64,000 nt of DNA, from assembly GCF_902686445.1 (NCBI RefSeq), contig NC_062214.1, forward strand, positions 46,199,454-46,263,453, written 5' to 3'. Position numbers and translations under genes: made by a program. Position 1 is the stretch's first letter. Each line of letters starts with the position of its first letter. The DNA comes from Sciurus carolinensis (lineage: Eukaryota; Chordata; Mammalia; Rodentia; Sciuridae). Positions 31,486-42,949 of the stretch are shown one piece after another. Under the pieces are notes generated by a model. It was not told where the DNA came from. It searched no databases and saw only the letters and a program-made list of their open reading frames with translations.

Positions 31486-34400
31486 TACTCCCCTTCCTGC
31501 TGCTTCTCTCCTGAGTAACATGTAAATCAAAATAGAAGGAGTCTGACAGGTTTCAATTCTGGACTGTGCTTCTCCCTGTAGGACTGGTTTTGAAGAGGAC
31601 CACTTCCATAGGAAAATCATTCTTGAAGGAATTTGCCCTGGATTCTAGAGAAACCAAGGTTCATTATATGGATTTCTACATTTAAATCCCCCAGGACAGG
31701 TAAAGTTGCCCACCCACCAAAGGCACACAGGATGTCTGTCATCCATCCTGCAAATGAGGCATCTGGGAGATGGAAAGGGAAACCCAAAGTTCACGTGGAC
31801 TCCCAGCAGCCTCAGCCACCAGATTTCTCTCCCTTCCTTGAATGCTGCAGAGATGTGCATGTGTACAGCCTATTGAGAAATCCCATTTTGGGCCAGTCAG
31901 TCTGAATTCCACTCACACTTTTCTAAGGCCTGGAGCTGAGACGGGGCTCCCAGATGCAGATGTCTAGGAACTGATGTCAAGCAGCTGGTGGAATTTGCTC
32001 TCTGGTTATTCCACATGCCACTTCCATCTTCCTCACTGTTGGATCCACTGTCAGTTTCAGACACATGGTCTTCCGCAGTCTCTCCCAAGCCAGACAGGAG
32101 GCAACACCCTTCTACCGCAGATTGTCTGCCTGGGTTGAGGTGGTGTGAAAACCCAGTGTCTCCCCACGATTTCCTAATCCCAGAGGCAGTGACAGCCTCT
32201 TGGCCCACTCCACTGGCAAATGTTGCCTTGGGGTCCCACAATTCATCACGGCTTGAATGTGCAGTTGCTGCAGGGAATGAGATCTCTTGGCGCTCTGCTG
32301 GGCTGCCACATTTGGAAGTGATTTGGGATTCAAAAAGGCTGCTGATGGAGGAAACTCTCAAGCATTGTTATTGTCTATTTCTGGCCACCCAACTTCTGAT
32401 CCGAGAAGGTGGGATCTGGCCAAGTTGAGATGAAGTGAAACTGTCTGATATCAAGCAAGATGGTAGCCAACGTGATGGGTGTGGGTGGATGAGAATTCTC
32501 TTATCCTTCTCAGTTTAGTTGGTTGTGAACTCAGAGTCTTGGATGGGGCTCCTCCATTCCCTCCTGCCCTCCAGTCTGCCAGGCCTGGCATCCAGTTCTT
32601 ATCTTTATATGATTATTCTGTCTGAGCCCTACAAGTACCTTCATAACTGCTGTTTCCACAGTCATCAGTCTGATTTCTCAAACTGGATATCAGTTGGACC
32701 CAGAGACCAAGCCACGTTCTCTCCTTCTTCTCACAAGCTCAAGCATCCCTCTGCAAACCCTAAAGAAAGCCTCTTCACACTGTTGAGGTTCTTTGCAATT
32801 CTTCCTTTAAGCCACCTCCCCTTCTGTTGTTACTTCCGAAATCCAACCAGATGTTGAACTTTCTCAACATGAGTTTCAACTGGACATCACCAACTGCATG
32901 TCAAATGGTGATGTTAGAAATGACTTTCTCTAAATGATCCAGAAAAAGTCCCATTTTTCACAAAGTATTTTTTTAAAATTTCCATGACTGGTTTTACATA
33001 TGACTATTGTTCACTATAAAGACCAAGTTTTTCAATCAATCATGTTTCCTTTCCAATTCCCTTCTCCCCATGGTACTGTCTCCCCTTCAATGTTCATTTG
33101 CCCTCCCCCTTCCCTCCAACCCCCGCCCTTTTGTGGGCTGTGCCAACCGTGCAGCAGGAGGAATTTCTGGAAGGAGGCCAAATTTGGCTTCAGATCATTT
33201 CTCTTCAACACACACTGGCCTCTGAAAACCAGATTCTGTTTGTCATTTGGTTTGCTCTCCCAGTATTGTGTCATTCCGATGGTAATGCTGATGGATTTCA
33301 AGCTTGCCTCGTAGAGTAACGCACAAGGTTTTCATAAGCACATTAATCTTAAAAGAAAAACTGTCAGATGCAAACAATACCCATATGACTGATGTTGTAA
33401 AGACACAAACTAACTCCTAACATCCATTCCTAAAGAATATTATCTTACAGAGGCCTTATGTTACCTTTAACTCCCTTCAAGCATATGTACCAGGGCTTCA
33501 TAACACCTAAAAAGCTTGCTTTCTGCACCAAAAAGTCAGGGATTAATGGCATGTCTGCTCACTTGCCAAGTCCAAATAATAAGCTTGGTCACATGGCAGT
33601 GTAAACAAGACCATGATTACAAGAAATATGTAATTTCATTAGTTTTCACAAATGTAATATAAGCAGTCCTTATGAAAACCAAATTGGAAAGTCATTATAC
33701 CCCAAGATGAGGGACTCTGGTCTCCACAAAACACTAAAAACTCATTAGCAGATGAGACATGCTGCCCAAACTCCCTCGTGGAAATGTTCTTAGCTCACAA
33801 GCAGATTTTGTGCAAAGTGTTTGCCCATTTTTGTCCCAAAGTTAGAAAGATGTGTGGTATGAATTATGTATCTGATAATAGTGCTATAAACGTCATTTGG
33901 AAGTGTGCCAGGCCACAATCAAGAAGAATCTAGTAGCTTGGTTTAATTTAATGGTGTTGAAGTGTTCCACTATAATTAAGCATCTGAAAATTAAATAGAA
34001 ACAGTCATTAGGCTCAGTGATACAAAGCCACCAGACCAAAGAATATAAATTATTTCAAATAGAATCCCCTGAAGAGCAGTATGGGGTTTGAGAGGGGGTT
34101 TGTTCTTCAACAGGGGTTTGGACAAGTCACTGGTATTTAGGATCATCAGAGTTAATGAACACAGGCAGTTAATCTAAGGAGTCAAGTCTTGTCAGCAGGG
34201 GAGCCTAAATTTTCTGGCAGTAGCCATATTTAGTTTACAATTTCTAGACAAGGTTAGGTCCAGATATCGTGATGCCACCCTACAACTCCAAAGTTGATAT
34301 GAACCATTACCCATGATAGACCTGTGTCCAAGTAAATTAACTACATAAAAAGATAATGGAGATGGAAACCATCAACACTCACTATGATGCTCTGAATTAA

Positions 34401-34754
34401 CTATGAGAATCTTTTCTCACTGCTGCTATTCATCATGGTGTTTAGAGCTGCTCAGGAATCCAGAGTCCTTGCAACCTGAGAGAGTAGCAATATTTCCTTA
34501 CTTTCAACATAAGAAAGGAAAAGTACACAACTTTGTATTAAGTATAAAGTCCACCTTTTATAGAAGTGAAAGATACTTTAGGCATTTGACCAGGCCAGAA
34601 GATCATTGGTCCTTCACTTTACTTTCCAAAGGTTAGGAAAATATTGTATAAATATCAATGACACTTCCCAGGGTTAAAAAACTTTCACAGGACAATTTTG
34701 TATTTTTTAAATCCACAACTGAACCATTGATTTAGCAGGCAGGGCAAATCTTAT
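31486..34754. other. Long unassigned, apparently repeat-poor stretch
   Basis: No repeat family recognised in over 3 kb. At 31897-32428 frames of 146 (+) and 154 (-) codons overlap on opposite strands, but neither shows a domain and such lengths are expected by chance a few times in 64 kb. 33300-34700 is AT-rich with no simple repeats and could hold conserved non-coding elements; I cannot test that here. Confidence 0.45.
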
Positions 34755-34905
34755 TATACTTCTTCTACAAGCTAAGCTTGCTGGAACTTTGAAGATATGC
34801 AGGACTTTCCTTGGGACACACAGTTAGCTGGTCAATGGCCCAGCTGGTACAAAAGCCAAGGTCTTCTGATTCCAAGTTCAAAGTGGTTTTCAAAATGCTA
34901 AATTG
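34755..34905 (-). mobile_element. MIR SINE fragment
   Basis: 'ccttgggacacacagttagctgg ... caaaagccaaggtcttctgattcc' is complemented MIR core sequence. Confidence 0.6.
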
Positions 34906-35173
34906 ACTCCTGGTAGAAAACAGTAAAACTTATCATGCTACTTTAAGTGATTTGTATTTGCCACTAAGTAGCTTATTTCACAATCAACTTTTATTTATGC
35001 ACAAGGTTGAATAACAAAGACAGTGAGGATTTTAGAACTTTTTAGTTAGATCCTTTGAAAAAAGGATGAAAACAAAGGATATTTTCCCTAGAAAATATGA
35101 GACAGAAATTTGCAATTAATTTTAGAGGATTTGTGGGCCCATAACCCATCCATGGGACCCCAAACCTGCAGTT
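34906..35173. other. Unassigned spacer
   Basis: AT-rich with nothing recognised. Confidence 0.4.
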
Positions 35174-35185
35174 AAAATGTAATGG

Positions 35186-35264
35186 ACAGGGAACTGGGGG
35201 TGTAGCTCAGTGGTAGAACTTAGCTTGCACAAAGAGCTGGGTTCTATCCCCAGCACCGGAAAAA
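35186..35264 (+). mobile_element. ID SINE with target duplication
   Basis: 'actgggggtgtagctcagtgg' (A box), 'gagctgggttctatccccagcacc' (B box region) and an A tail. The 12-bp AAAATGTAATGG at 35174-35185 recurs at 35265-35276, so the borders are well defined. It is a monomeric, tRNA-derived, pol III-type element. Confidence 0.95.
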
Positions 35265-35356
35265 AAAATGTAATGGTTGGGTAATTGAAATCTTTAAATT
35301 ATATCAGGTCCTCCCCTTATAAATTATCTCCAAGAGTTCCCTCTACCAAGTATTTT

Positions 35357-35485
35357 AAAATATTTTTGAGTTGTCAATAAATTTTTATTTTATTTATTTA
35401 TTTATACGCAGAGCTGAGAGTCAAACCTGGTACCTCTACACATGGGAGGCAAGCGCTCTATCACTGAGATACATTCCCAGCCCCT
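35357..35485 (-). mobile_element. ID SINE, minus strand, with 26-bp target duplication
   Basis: The complement gives 'ctgggaatgtatctcagtgatag', 'gcttgcctcccatg' and 'gaggtaccaggtttgac', then a TAAA-rich tail. A perfect 26-bp direct repeat beginning CAAGAGTTCCCTC flanks it at 35331-35356 and 35486-35511. That length exceeds the usual 7-20 bp. Confidence 0.9.
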
Positions 35486-35734
35486 CAAGAGTTCCCTCTA
35501 CCAAGTATTTTTGAAGAGTTCATTTCCTCTTTTCCTAATAGCTGTCTCCTGGTAGGGGCGATAGTGAGCACTCAAAGCAATCCCAGGTGGGATGCTAGAA
35601 GGTGATGTCAGTCATTCAGAGTCTGGATAGCCTAGTGTCCAGAAATCACACTGGGAAATCCTAAGTGTGCATCTTAGACCTTAAGAGAGGATTAAAGGTT
35701 TCTGAATTCCAATATTTTCATCCCTGGTTAGCAC

Positions 35735-35965
35735 TAAAACTGAATGTATGCTCTGGAACCAGATTCCAGTTCAAAATCCTGGCTCAGCAACATTGTGGTT
35801 TGTGTGGTCAGAGAGAAGTTATGGTCTGTGTGCCTCCATTTCCTCATCTGTGCACTGAATTAACATTAAATTCAATGTTCATTTACCCTCCAAAAGCTGT
35901 TGTGAACACTAAAGCAAGATATGTGCAAATTCTTAACACCATGAATGTCTGGCACAGTGAGGGTC
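35735..35965 (+). mobile_element. MIR SINE, near full length
   Basis: 'gctctggaaccagattccag', 'aaaatcctggctcagcaac', 'gtgcctccatttcctcatctg', 'gctgttgtgaacactaaagc' and 'aatgtctggcacagtgagg' follow MIR in order. Confidence 0.8.
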
Positions 35966-36470
35966 CTCAGCAAGCTTCAGCCTTTACTGTCAACGCCTAG
36001 AAGGATCATGTCCGTTTCAGGCAATATTGTTGCCGGTGAGTGCTGCTTAACTTCTTCAGTAATCAGTAATCAGCAATTAGCCTGACCTTGAGGCAGCTTC
36101 ATCAGCTGTGTTTAGTCTGTGTAAGGACTAAACATCCAAGTTGGCAATTTTTCTAATTTCAGTTTGTATGTGTCCCCAAACCACTGGTCAGGTAAAGAAT
36201 GTCTAATAAATAAAGGACCTGTTTTCTTCGGAAGTGACCGTGTTGTCTCTTTCTTAACCTCCTTTGGCTGTTTATTTGCTCTGTGCCTGAGGCTGCTATG
36301 ATCTATTTCAACTGTCTCTCCTCTCACTCAGGGGTTTAACATTTGGTTTATAAAACTGTTCCAATCTTGGAAGTTCAGCACCAGAAACACCTTCTATTTC
36401 TATGTAGAAGGAATGTTCTCCCTATTTTTTCTTTTTTAATTTAAAAGCACAGTATCTTCACTTTTTCCCC
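35966..36470. other. Unassigned stretch
   Basis: No gene or repeat recognised. A 71-codon minus frame has no domain. Confidence 0.4.
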
Positions 36471-36473
36471 TCC

Positions 36474-36658
36474 CCCTGCACTGGGAATTGAACCCAGGAA
36501 TTCTCTATTGCTGAGCTACATTTCTGGCCCTTTTTATCTCTTTTATTTTGAGACAAGGTCTTGTTAAGTTGCTGAGGCTGGCCTTGAACTTGCAATCCTC
36601 CTGCCTTAGTCTCCTGAGTATGTGGGATGACAGGTGTGTACCATTATACCTGGCTCTT
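36474..36658 (-). mobile_element. B1-dID SINE, minus strand, without internal duplication
   Basis: Plus-strand order is complemented ID ('actgggaattgaacccagg ... ctattgctgagctacatttc') then complemented B1 ('tttgagacaaggtcttgttaag', 'ctcctgccttagtctcctgag', 'gatgacaggtgtgtacc'). The linker segment occurs once. A T-rich run follows. Confidence 0.9.
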
Positions 36659-36659
36659 G

Positions 36660-38660
36660 TTTTTTTTTTTTTCTTCTTCTTTTTTTTTAATGCAGGAAAC
36701 CTTTTTGATGTTTCTGAATTCATGACATCTATACTGCTATTATGATCTGAGTTTTCTGTATAATGCATTTCAGGTTATTCTTAACTAGAAATAGTAAAAT
36801 ACGTTTTTTAATGCTCCAGGGGATATTAGAGGGCTATTCTTTACTAACTGGGCACAGTTGAGACACTGGCATGAGAAGCCATTTCTCTATGGGAACACTT
36901 GTTTAGGGAAGCTCAGGTTTGGGAATGGAAGGGACTCAAGACAATTAACTGGTGATGGGGCACTTAAGACATCCTTGAGCTACCAAGAACCAGCTGTTGT
37001 GACTCAGAAGAGGGACATCTCTAAAGCCTCTGCAGAGGCAAAGTGCAGTCGGAATAAAAAGATCAAGAAGGAGTCCAGAGCTGACAACATTGAAGGACAT
37101 GGTCATGCATTGGTGCATCTGAACTCCCTGCCTCTCTGTGGTTTCTGCTTTTACTGTGCAGTAATGACTAGAATCTGCTTGCAGGTATCAGGAATGAAAC
37201 AATGATCTCTTTGCTGTCCAAAGTGGTACACAAAGAATTTGTAAGCCTAGAGGTAAGGAGAATAAATGTTGAAAAAAAATGTAGTCACAGTAGGGTGTTT
37301 TATGCAACACCATTATCAATAGTGAGATCTCCCTCCAAATGCCAGGCCAGCACCCATCTTTACCCTCCAAACCAGGCATTTGTCACTATCATACCCAGTA
37401 GCATCAGGTAGGTACTTCACATGTTAAGCTTCCTTAATGACCCCAAACATTTGTTTTATTTTCTATTGGCTAATCAATAAGTTTCTATATAAATAAAATA
37501 ATAAGGGAATAAAATTTCTATATAAATAAAAGTAAAATTACAATGTCACAAAAGGATGATGTGGATACTCTAGTGATTACATTCAATGTAATTATCACAG
37601 TTGAATACTGAAGATGGGCAAGGTATGAATATTATTGTCATATTTTATATCAGAGGTGATTAAATCCTTATGGAATTTACTGCATTAGTTATGCTGTGAA
37701 TTTAATAAAGGACTTAATTATATCTTTTTTTTTAAAAGACAATCTGGGAATGGGAGTCTAAAAATAATTTTCCCCAGGGATAATATGCAGAGAATACTGC
37801 TGCACAATTATTTTTAGTGTCCCCCATGCTGATTTAATGATAAAATCAAGGCTCAAAAACTGTGCTTCATATTATATGTATAGACTTAACATCAAACTTT
37901 GGAACAATGTGTTGTAAGTGAGGAGGAATTGTAGGCCTATAAATTGCATGTAAGCAGGAAGTTCACATCTATGAGGAGAAACAGAACAATTGACTGTCTG
38001 GTCCTTGGGGAGCCATTTAAGTTCAATCATGTTTGGGAATGAAACAATAAATGTCTCAGAAACAAGTTTAAGATGACTACATAGTGTTTTATTTTCCTGT
38101 GCCCACACAAGGGGGTTGGATGTCACAATAATAAAGCTCTTCCTGCTACCATTTTCTAGTCTCCTATTGAGAAAAAGAAACTAGTCACTGAAAGATAGGA
38201 AGATAGGTTGGACAATATTTAAAATGGAAAATATTGTCTTATCAGACTACTATTGTCTTTTCATATTCATGTGATAACCTAGAAGCAGCCCTCAAAATGA
38301 GGAGTATTTGGAAGCCAAATTATGCTCCTGTGTTAATGTGACTCTCTGCTCAGGAAATTCAACAAATACCTCCTCCAAAATCTATGTTTAAGTCCCAGGG
38401 AAAACTATAGGACCTGATTCATGACATTGAATAGCTTCTGATGTAGTGGGTGGGTATGGGTAAAAAAACATACTGGAGTACATTTTCTGGATTATGTTAA
38501 AGCCAATCTCAGAATGCCATGTCATTGAAGATATTTCAATATGTATCACTATGAGAGAAGGAGTTTTTAAAGACAAAACACAACAGCATAGTATAATTAA
38601 AATAATTAACAATAGTTTCTTAGTGTTTTCTAATATTTCAAGTGTCCATGTTTCTAAGAC
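36660..38660. other. Long unassigned, AT-rich stretch
   Basis: Nothing recognised. A 115-codon plus frame at 36858-37205 has no domain. 37440-37900 is strikingly AT-rich, with two direct copies of a 'ttctatataaataaaa' segment at ~37481 and ~37517. Confidence 0.45.
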
Positions 38661-38663
38661 TGC

Positions 38664-39062
38664 TCAATGTGGTAGTCTGCTTTCCATTATTGCTATAGAG
38701 TACCTGGGGCTAATTTATAAAGATAAGAAGTTTCTTTAGCTTACAGTTTCAGAAGTTCAAGGGCATGGTAGCAGCATCAGTGTGACTCAGGACCTTGTGG
38801 CAGATAGCATCACCATGGGTGGAGTAGTATAAGGGGAATCTCCTAGTGAGACAGGAAGTGAAGAGCCTAGTAAGGGGCCAGTCTTGTTATTTTACAGCAG
38901 CTCTCTGGTGAGAACAACTCACCCTCTGAGACCAAAATTAATCCCTTCCAAGGGCAGTGCCCATGATGACCTAAGGGCCTCCCACTAGACCCATCACATC
39001 ACTAGGAACCAAGCTTCCAACACATGAACCCTTGGAGGATGAATCATATCCAAACCATAACG
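38664..39062 (-). mobile_element. Solitary MaLR LTR (MST/MLT-like)
   Basis: On the minus strand it starts 'gttatggtttggatatgattc' and ends near 'caataatggaaagcagactacc', with 'ggaagggattaattttgg' and 'gaaactgtaagctaaagaa' between. It is a subfamily distinct from the 10.5 and 29.2 kb LTRs. Confidence 0.75.
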
Positions 39063-39520
39063 TTCAATAAAAGAGGTTTTGTGGTTGATTTGCTTGAATT
39101 AGGATTTAAACAAGGTCAATCCTTTTCATTGGTTAATCTGTCTCTTAGTTCTCTTTGATTTCATTTTAGTTTTATGTATTACATACCTTCCTTTATTTCC
39201 ACTTCCATTTATTTATTGAATAAATTGGGTCATTGTTTTGTAGATTATCCCATATTTTAGATTTAGCTAATTGCATCCCATGAAGTCATTGAATAACCAA
39301 CTTTATTTTATACTTTCTGTAAGCTGGTGATTAGATTAGAGTTTTGATTAGATTCCAATTTATTCTCTGGGTCTGGGGCTTCCTTCTGAATCATGAAGAG
39401 GCACATAAGCTCTGGTTGTTTCCCTCTTTCTTTTTTAAAATTTTTTTGTTAAGATTGATCATTGGATTCAGATGTTGTCAGTCTTAATGATGGACAGGAT
39501 TTCATTAGGGAGGCTTGCAG
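39063..39520 (-). mobile_element. Old L1M-type 3' region, minus strand
   Basis: 'ttgcttgaattaggatttaaacaagg', 'gtagattatcccatattttag', 'gattgcatcc'-like text and 'ggcacataagctctggttgt' followed by 'gattgatcattggattcag' are familiar from complemented L1M 3' sequences. Assignment is by pattern only. Confidence 0.55.
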
Positions 39521-40149
39521 ACTATTTTGAACATGTTAATGTTCTTGTTATAGCTAATAGACTACTAAAGAAAATAGAGACTTCATATAGGAAAGCAAGG
39601 AAAAATGAAGCTAAAAAAGCAGATAATAATGAACACATATAATAGGCCCTGAACTAGATGCTTTGCCTCTGTGTAAAATACTTAGTTAAGTTTCTGGTGC
39701 ATGGCAGAACCAAAGAGTAAATGATATTATTGCTATTTTTAGTTTGAACTACTTTATTCTGCTGCCTCCTAAAGGAATCTGGTAATCCAGTGAAGGGCAG
39801 GATTCATTTTGGGGCAGAATGATCAAGTTGGTTAGAACTGATAAATGAGAATTTCCATCTTTTATAGTACTGATCCTGGACTGTTTGTTATAGGGTTTGG
39901 CCATAGGTGCTACAGAGTAGGGATGGAGGAACACTGAAAGTTTCAGACTGGAGAATAGCATGGGAAAGAGACATTGGATTGAAACTTGGGGTGATCACTT
40001 ATACATGGGAAGAACAACATGGAATAGCAGGGTTTAAGGCTACTAGAGCAGGTTGGGAAGACTTTGGCTTCTAAAGACTCCTCATTTTGAGGAGTATTTG
40101 TTCAAACTCAGAGAGACAATTGTATGAATAGTTTCTCTATTAGGTGGTC
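39521..40149. other. Unassigned stretch
   Basis: No gene or repeat recognised. Confidence 0.4.
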
Positions 40150-41119
40150 TTTTGGAGAAAGAAAGCTCTAGACCTCACACCACATACTTGAGTTAATTCT
40201 AATGTATTGCTGATTGAAAATGAAGCCATGAAAATACCAGATGGATACAAAAAGACTTTTTTCTATTATAGTGGAAGGAAAGCTTTTCTAGGTATGACAC
40301 AAAATCCAGAATCCACCAAATAAAAAAAAAAAAAGACTAATCTAACTTCTAAGAGTCCAGACCTTCTACATGAGAAAAAATTGTTATAAGCAAAGTCAAA
40401 GACAAATGAAAGAGTGAGAAAAATATTTGCATCTGATATCACAAAGTGTGAATATCTCTTAAAATATGAAGAGATACTAGAACTTAAGAAAAGGGCCAAT
40501 AATCCAATATACAAATGAGCAAATATATGCCACTGAAGAAGAACTTCAAAAGACCACAAACATGTGAGTAGATGCTTAGTCTCATTTATAAGGAAAAAAA
40601 TGCAAAATCTAGCTACAATAAACCATCTAGCCAGATTGGCTAAAAAAAAAAAAGTCACTGCTAGAATACAAAATGGAACACTCCTTGAAGAGGACTATTT
40701 GGGAATTTATTGAAATTAAAAATGCAAATGCTTTTTGGCAGTTCTATGCCATAGATGCATACCTGTGTCCCCACAGAATAGCCAAAAATTGGACACAGTT
40801 CAGAGGCTGACAAGCCCCTGGTAACTTAGTCAATAGAACACTATGCAGCTATTTAAACAAAGCAAAACAAAACCATGAGGCTCTTCATGGGCTGATATGG
40901 AAAGATCTCCAGAGTAAATGAACACAGCCAAGTGCAGAACAGTATGCTTAGCATGCTGCCTTTGGGGTAAGAAAGGGACAGGGAGAAAGGCCATGAGCTC
41001 TTATTTGCATATATTTGCATAAAAAGATTCAAAAGAAACTGATAAAATTGGTTCTCCTCGGGTGAATATGTTTCAGGGAAGAAATGGGGCAGGGATCTGG
41101 ATCAGAACAAGGCTTCACA
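40150..41119 (+). mobile_element. Old L1M, left part of a split element
   Basis: ORF2 C-terminal relics ('gaagagatactagaactta', 'ccaatatacaaatgagc', 'agcctgacaag'-like text) grade into an L1M 3' UTR ('cagaacagtatgcttagcatg', 'gcatatatttgcataaaaag', 'gaagaaatggggc'). The 3' UTR then continues at 48199-48285 ('tagtttttggacatttgaa ... aatgtgtgacc'). The young L1 was inserted between the two parts. Confidence 0.8.
41104..41119. repeat. Left target-site duplication of the full-length L1
   Basis: AGAACAAGGCTTCACA, repeated perfectly at 48183-48198. It fixes the 5' border of the element at 41120. Confidence 0.97.
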
Positions 41120-42949
41120 GGGCGGGCCAAGATGGCGGACTAGAGGGCGGCTGCGTTTCGCGCTGCTCCAGGACGCAGGATTCGAGAGAGGAGATAGTGA
41201 GAGATTTGGGACCAACTCAAAGCTGCCGGGTGAGTCTCTCCTGTTGGGGAGGCGTCCCGGATGGGGCGGTAGCCCCGGAATGCAGGGAATTTGTGAGGTG
41301 GAGTTGCTCGGTGAGACGCCCCTCCCCCCACTGGAGCGGTAAACACGGACGACTGGGATCAGCGTAGAGGAGGCGGCTCAGCATAGCGCTTGGACTCGAG
41401 CAGCCGCTGGGGCTCCGGTCGGCTGCCTGGGGAGGAGCTGCGTGGTGAGCTGTTTGGACCCAGAGTGACCGCTTCCGAACACCGGGGGGTTGCCCGGAGG
41501 AGGAGGAGAGGCCCGGCGGGTCGCTTGGGTCTAGGAGTGACTGCATCAGAGCCACGGGCGGTTGCCAGGGGAGGAGCTGCGTGGTGAGCTGTTTGAACTC
41601 AGAGTGGGCGCTCCTGAGCGCCGGGGGACTGCCCGGAGGAGGAGGAGGAGCACGGCGGGACGCTTGGTCTGGGAATGACTGCATCAGAACCACAGGCGGT
41701 TGCCAGAGGAGGAGTTGTGTGGTGAACTGTTTGAACTCAGAGTTAGCGCTCCTGAGTGCCGGGAGGTTGCCCGGAGGAGGAGGAGGAGCGTGGCTTGTTG
41801 TTTGACCTGGGAGTGACTGCATCAGAGCTGCGGGCGGTTGCCGACGGGGGAGCTGCATGACGAGCTGTTTGAACTCGGAGCAGCTGCTCCAGAACACTGG
41901 TGGCCTGCCTGGAGGAGGAGAGCGGTGGGACGCTTAGTCTGTGAGTGACTGCATCAGAACCACAGGCGGTTGCCAGAGGAGGAGGCGAGTGGTGAGCTGA
42001 TTGGACTAAAAGCAACCGCTCCTGAACACCGGTGGCCTGCCTGGAGGAGGAGCGTGGTGAGTCACCTGGTCTCGGAGCCACCGCTCCTGAACACCCGGGC
42101 GGCTACCCCAAGGAGGAGGAACAGGGCGGGTCACTTGGACTTGGAGTGACTGCCTAGGGCTACAGGTGGTTGGTGGGAGGAGGAGACCCAAAGTGAGTTG
42201 TTTGGACTCCTAGTGACTGCGTCGGAAACCGGGCGGCTGTCCGGAGGAGGAGGTGTGTGGCGGGTCTCTGTGTCTTGGAGCTATTGTACGGGGCTCCAGG
42301 TGGTGGCTCAGGGGAGGGGCTGCATAGCCAGGCGATTGGTGCAGAGCAGGGTCCCAGGAGCTAGGTGGCTTCTTGCTGGAAGAGCCGCACAGAGACACGC
42401 CTAGGGGCGGAGCGAAGTTTCCAGGGCGGCGGACAGACTCTCTGGGAGAGGCAGCCTAAGGAGACTCGCCTGCGAAGGGTGAGGCTCCCAGGCCCAGGAC
42501 GTAGGTCCGGGCCCCTGGGATCGTTGCAGAAGAAGACAGCCCAGCCCAGGGGGTAGTTGTAGATTGAGGGGAACCTCTAGGAGGGCAACTGACTAGCGAG
42601 ACGTCCACACCGAGTGACTCTTCCCGGCCAGGGGAGGTTTTCCCACAGGGACAGTAAAGTCAGAGACATAGGCACAAACAGGCCTTGCCTCAGCCCGCAG
42701 CCTACTTCCCCGTTGAATGACCATTGGTCAACAAGTGGAGACACCTCTGCCCACTAGCAGGGAATATACGCCACCTGAGGGTCACCACCCTAGAGAGGCA
42801 GCTTCTTCGTGGAGCTCTGCATTATCAACCTCCTCCAAGACCTCAGGCTACTGAAGGATAAGAGGGGATATACTAACAATCTTCAGGGACATTATAAGTT
42901 GATAGAGGAAATCTGCAATATCTTAATGACCCACTGATCCCTGAACAAT
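41120..42949 (+). promoter_or_regulatory. L1 5' UTR/internal promoter with ~138-bp monomers
   Basis: It opens with GGGCGGGCCAAGATGGCGG; the core CAAGATGG at 41128-41135 is a YY1-type site placed as in human L1. From ~41400 to 42300 GC-rich units repeat: 'ggtgagctgtttg' or variants start at 41443, 41583, 41721, 41859 and 41991, and 'gcatcaga' at 41543, 41681, 41819 and 41951. Spacing is 132-140 bp, mostly 138. Each unit contains GGAGGAGGAG runs and many CpGs. A more diverged unit follows near 42192. Monomeric 5' UTRs drive transcription in mouse L1; that role is inferred here. Confidence 0.9.
41217..42191 (-). other. Antisense open frames through the L1 5' UTR monomers
   Basis: Three overlapping minus-strand frames (41897-41217, 226 codons, GTG start; 42081-41743, 112; 42191-42006, 61) run through the monomers. 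Because 138 is a multiple of 3, one open unit keeps the next open, giving a ~46-residue Pro/Ser/Gln-rich protein repeat. Primate L1 has an unrelated antisense ORF0 in its 5' UTR. I infer no function here. Confidence 0.4.

Noticed and set aside
31897..32428. Opposed 146- and 154-codon frames
   Set aside because: Frames of this length are expected a few times by chance in 64 kb; no domain, no splice or promoter context, and overlapping on both strands.
41400..42300. CpG island promoter of a cellular gene, or a CRISPR-like or satellite array
   Set aside because: The repeats lie between an L1 start and ORF1, inside the target duplications, so they are the L1 5' UTR.
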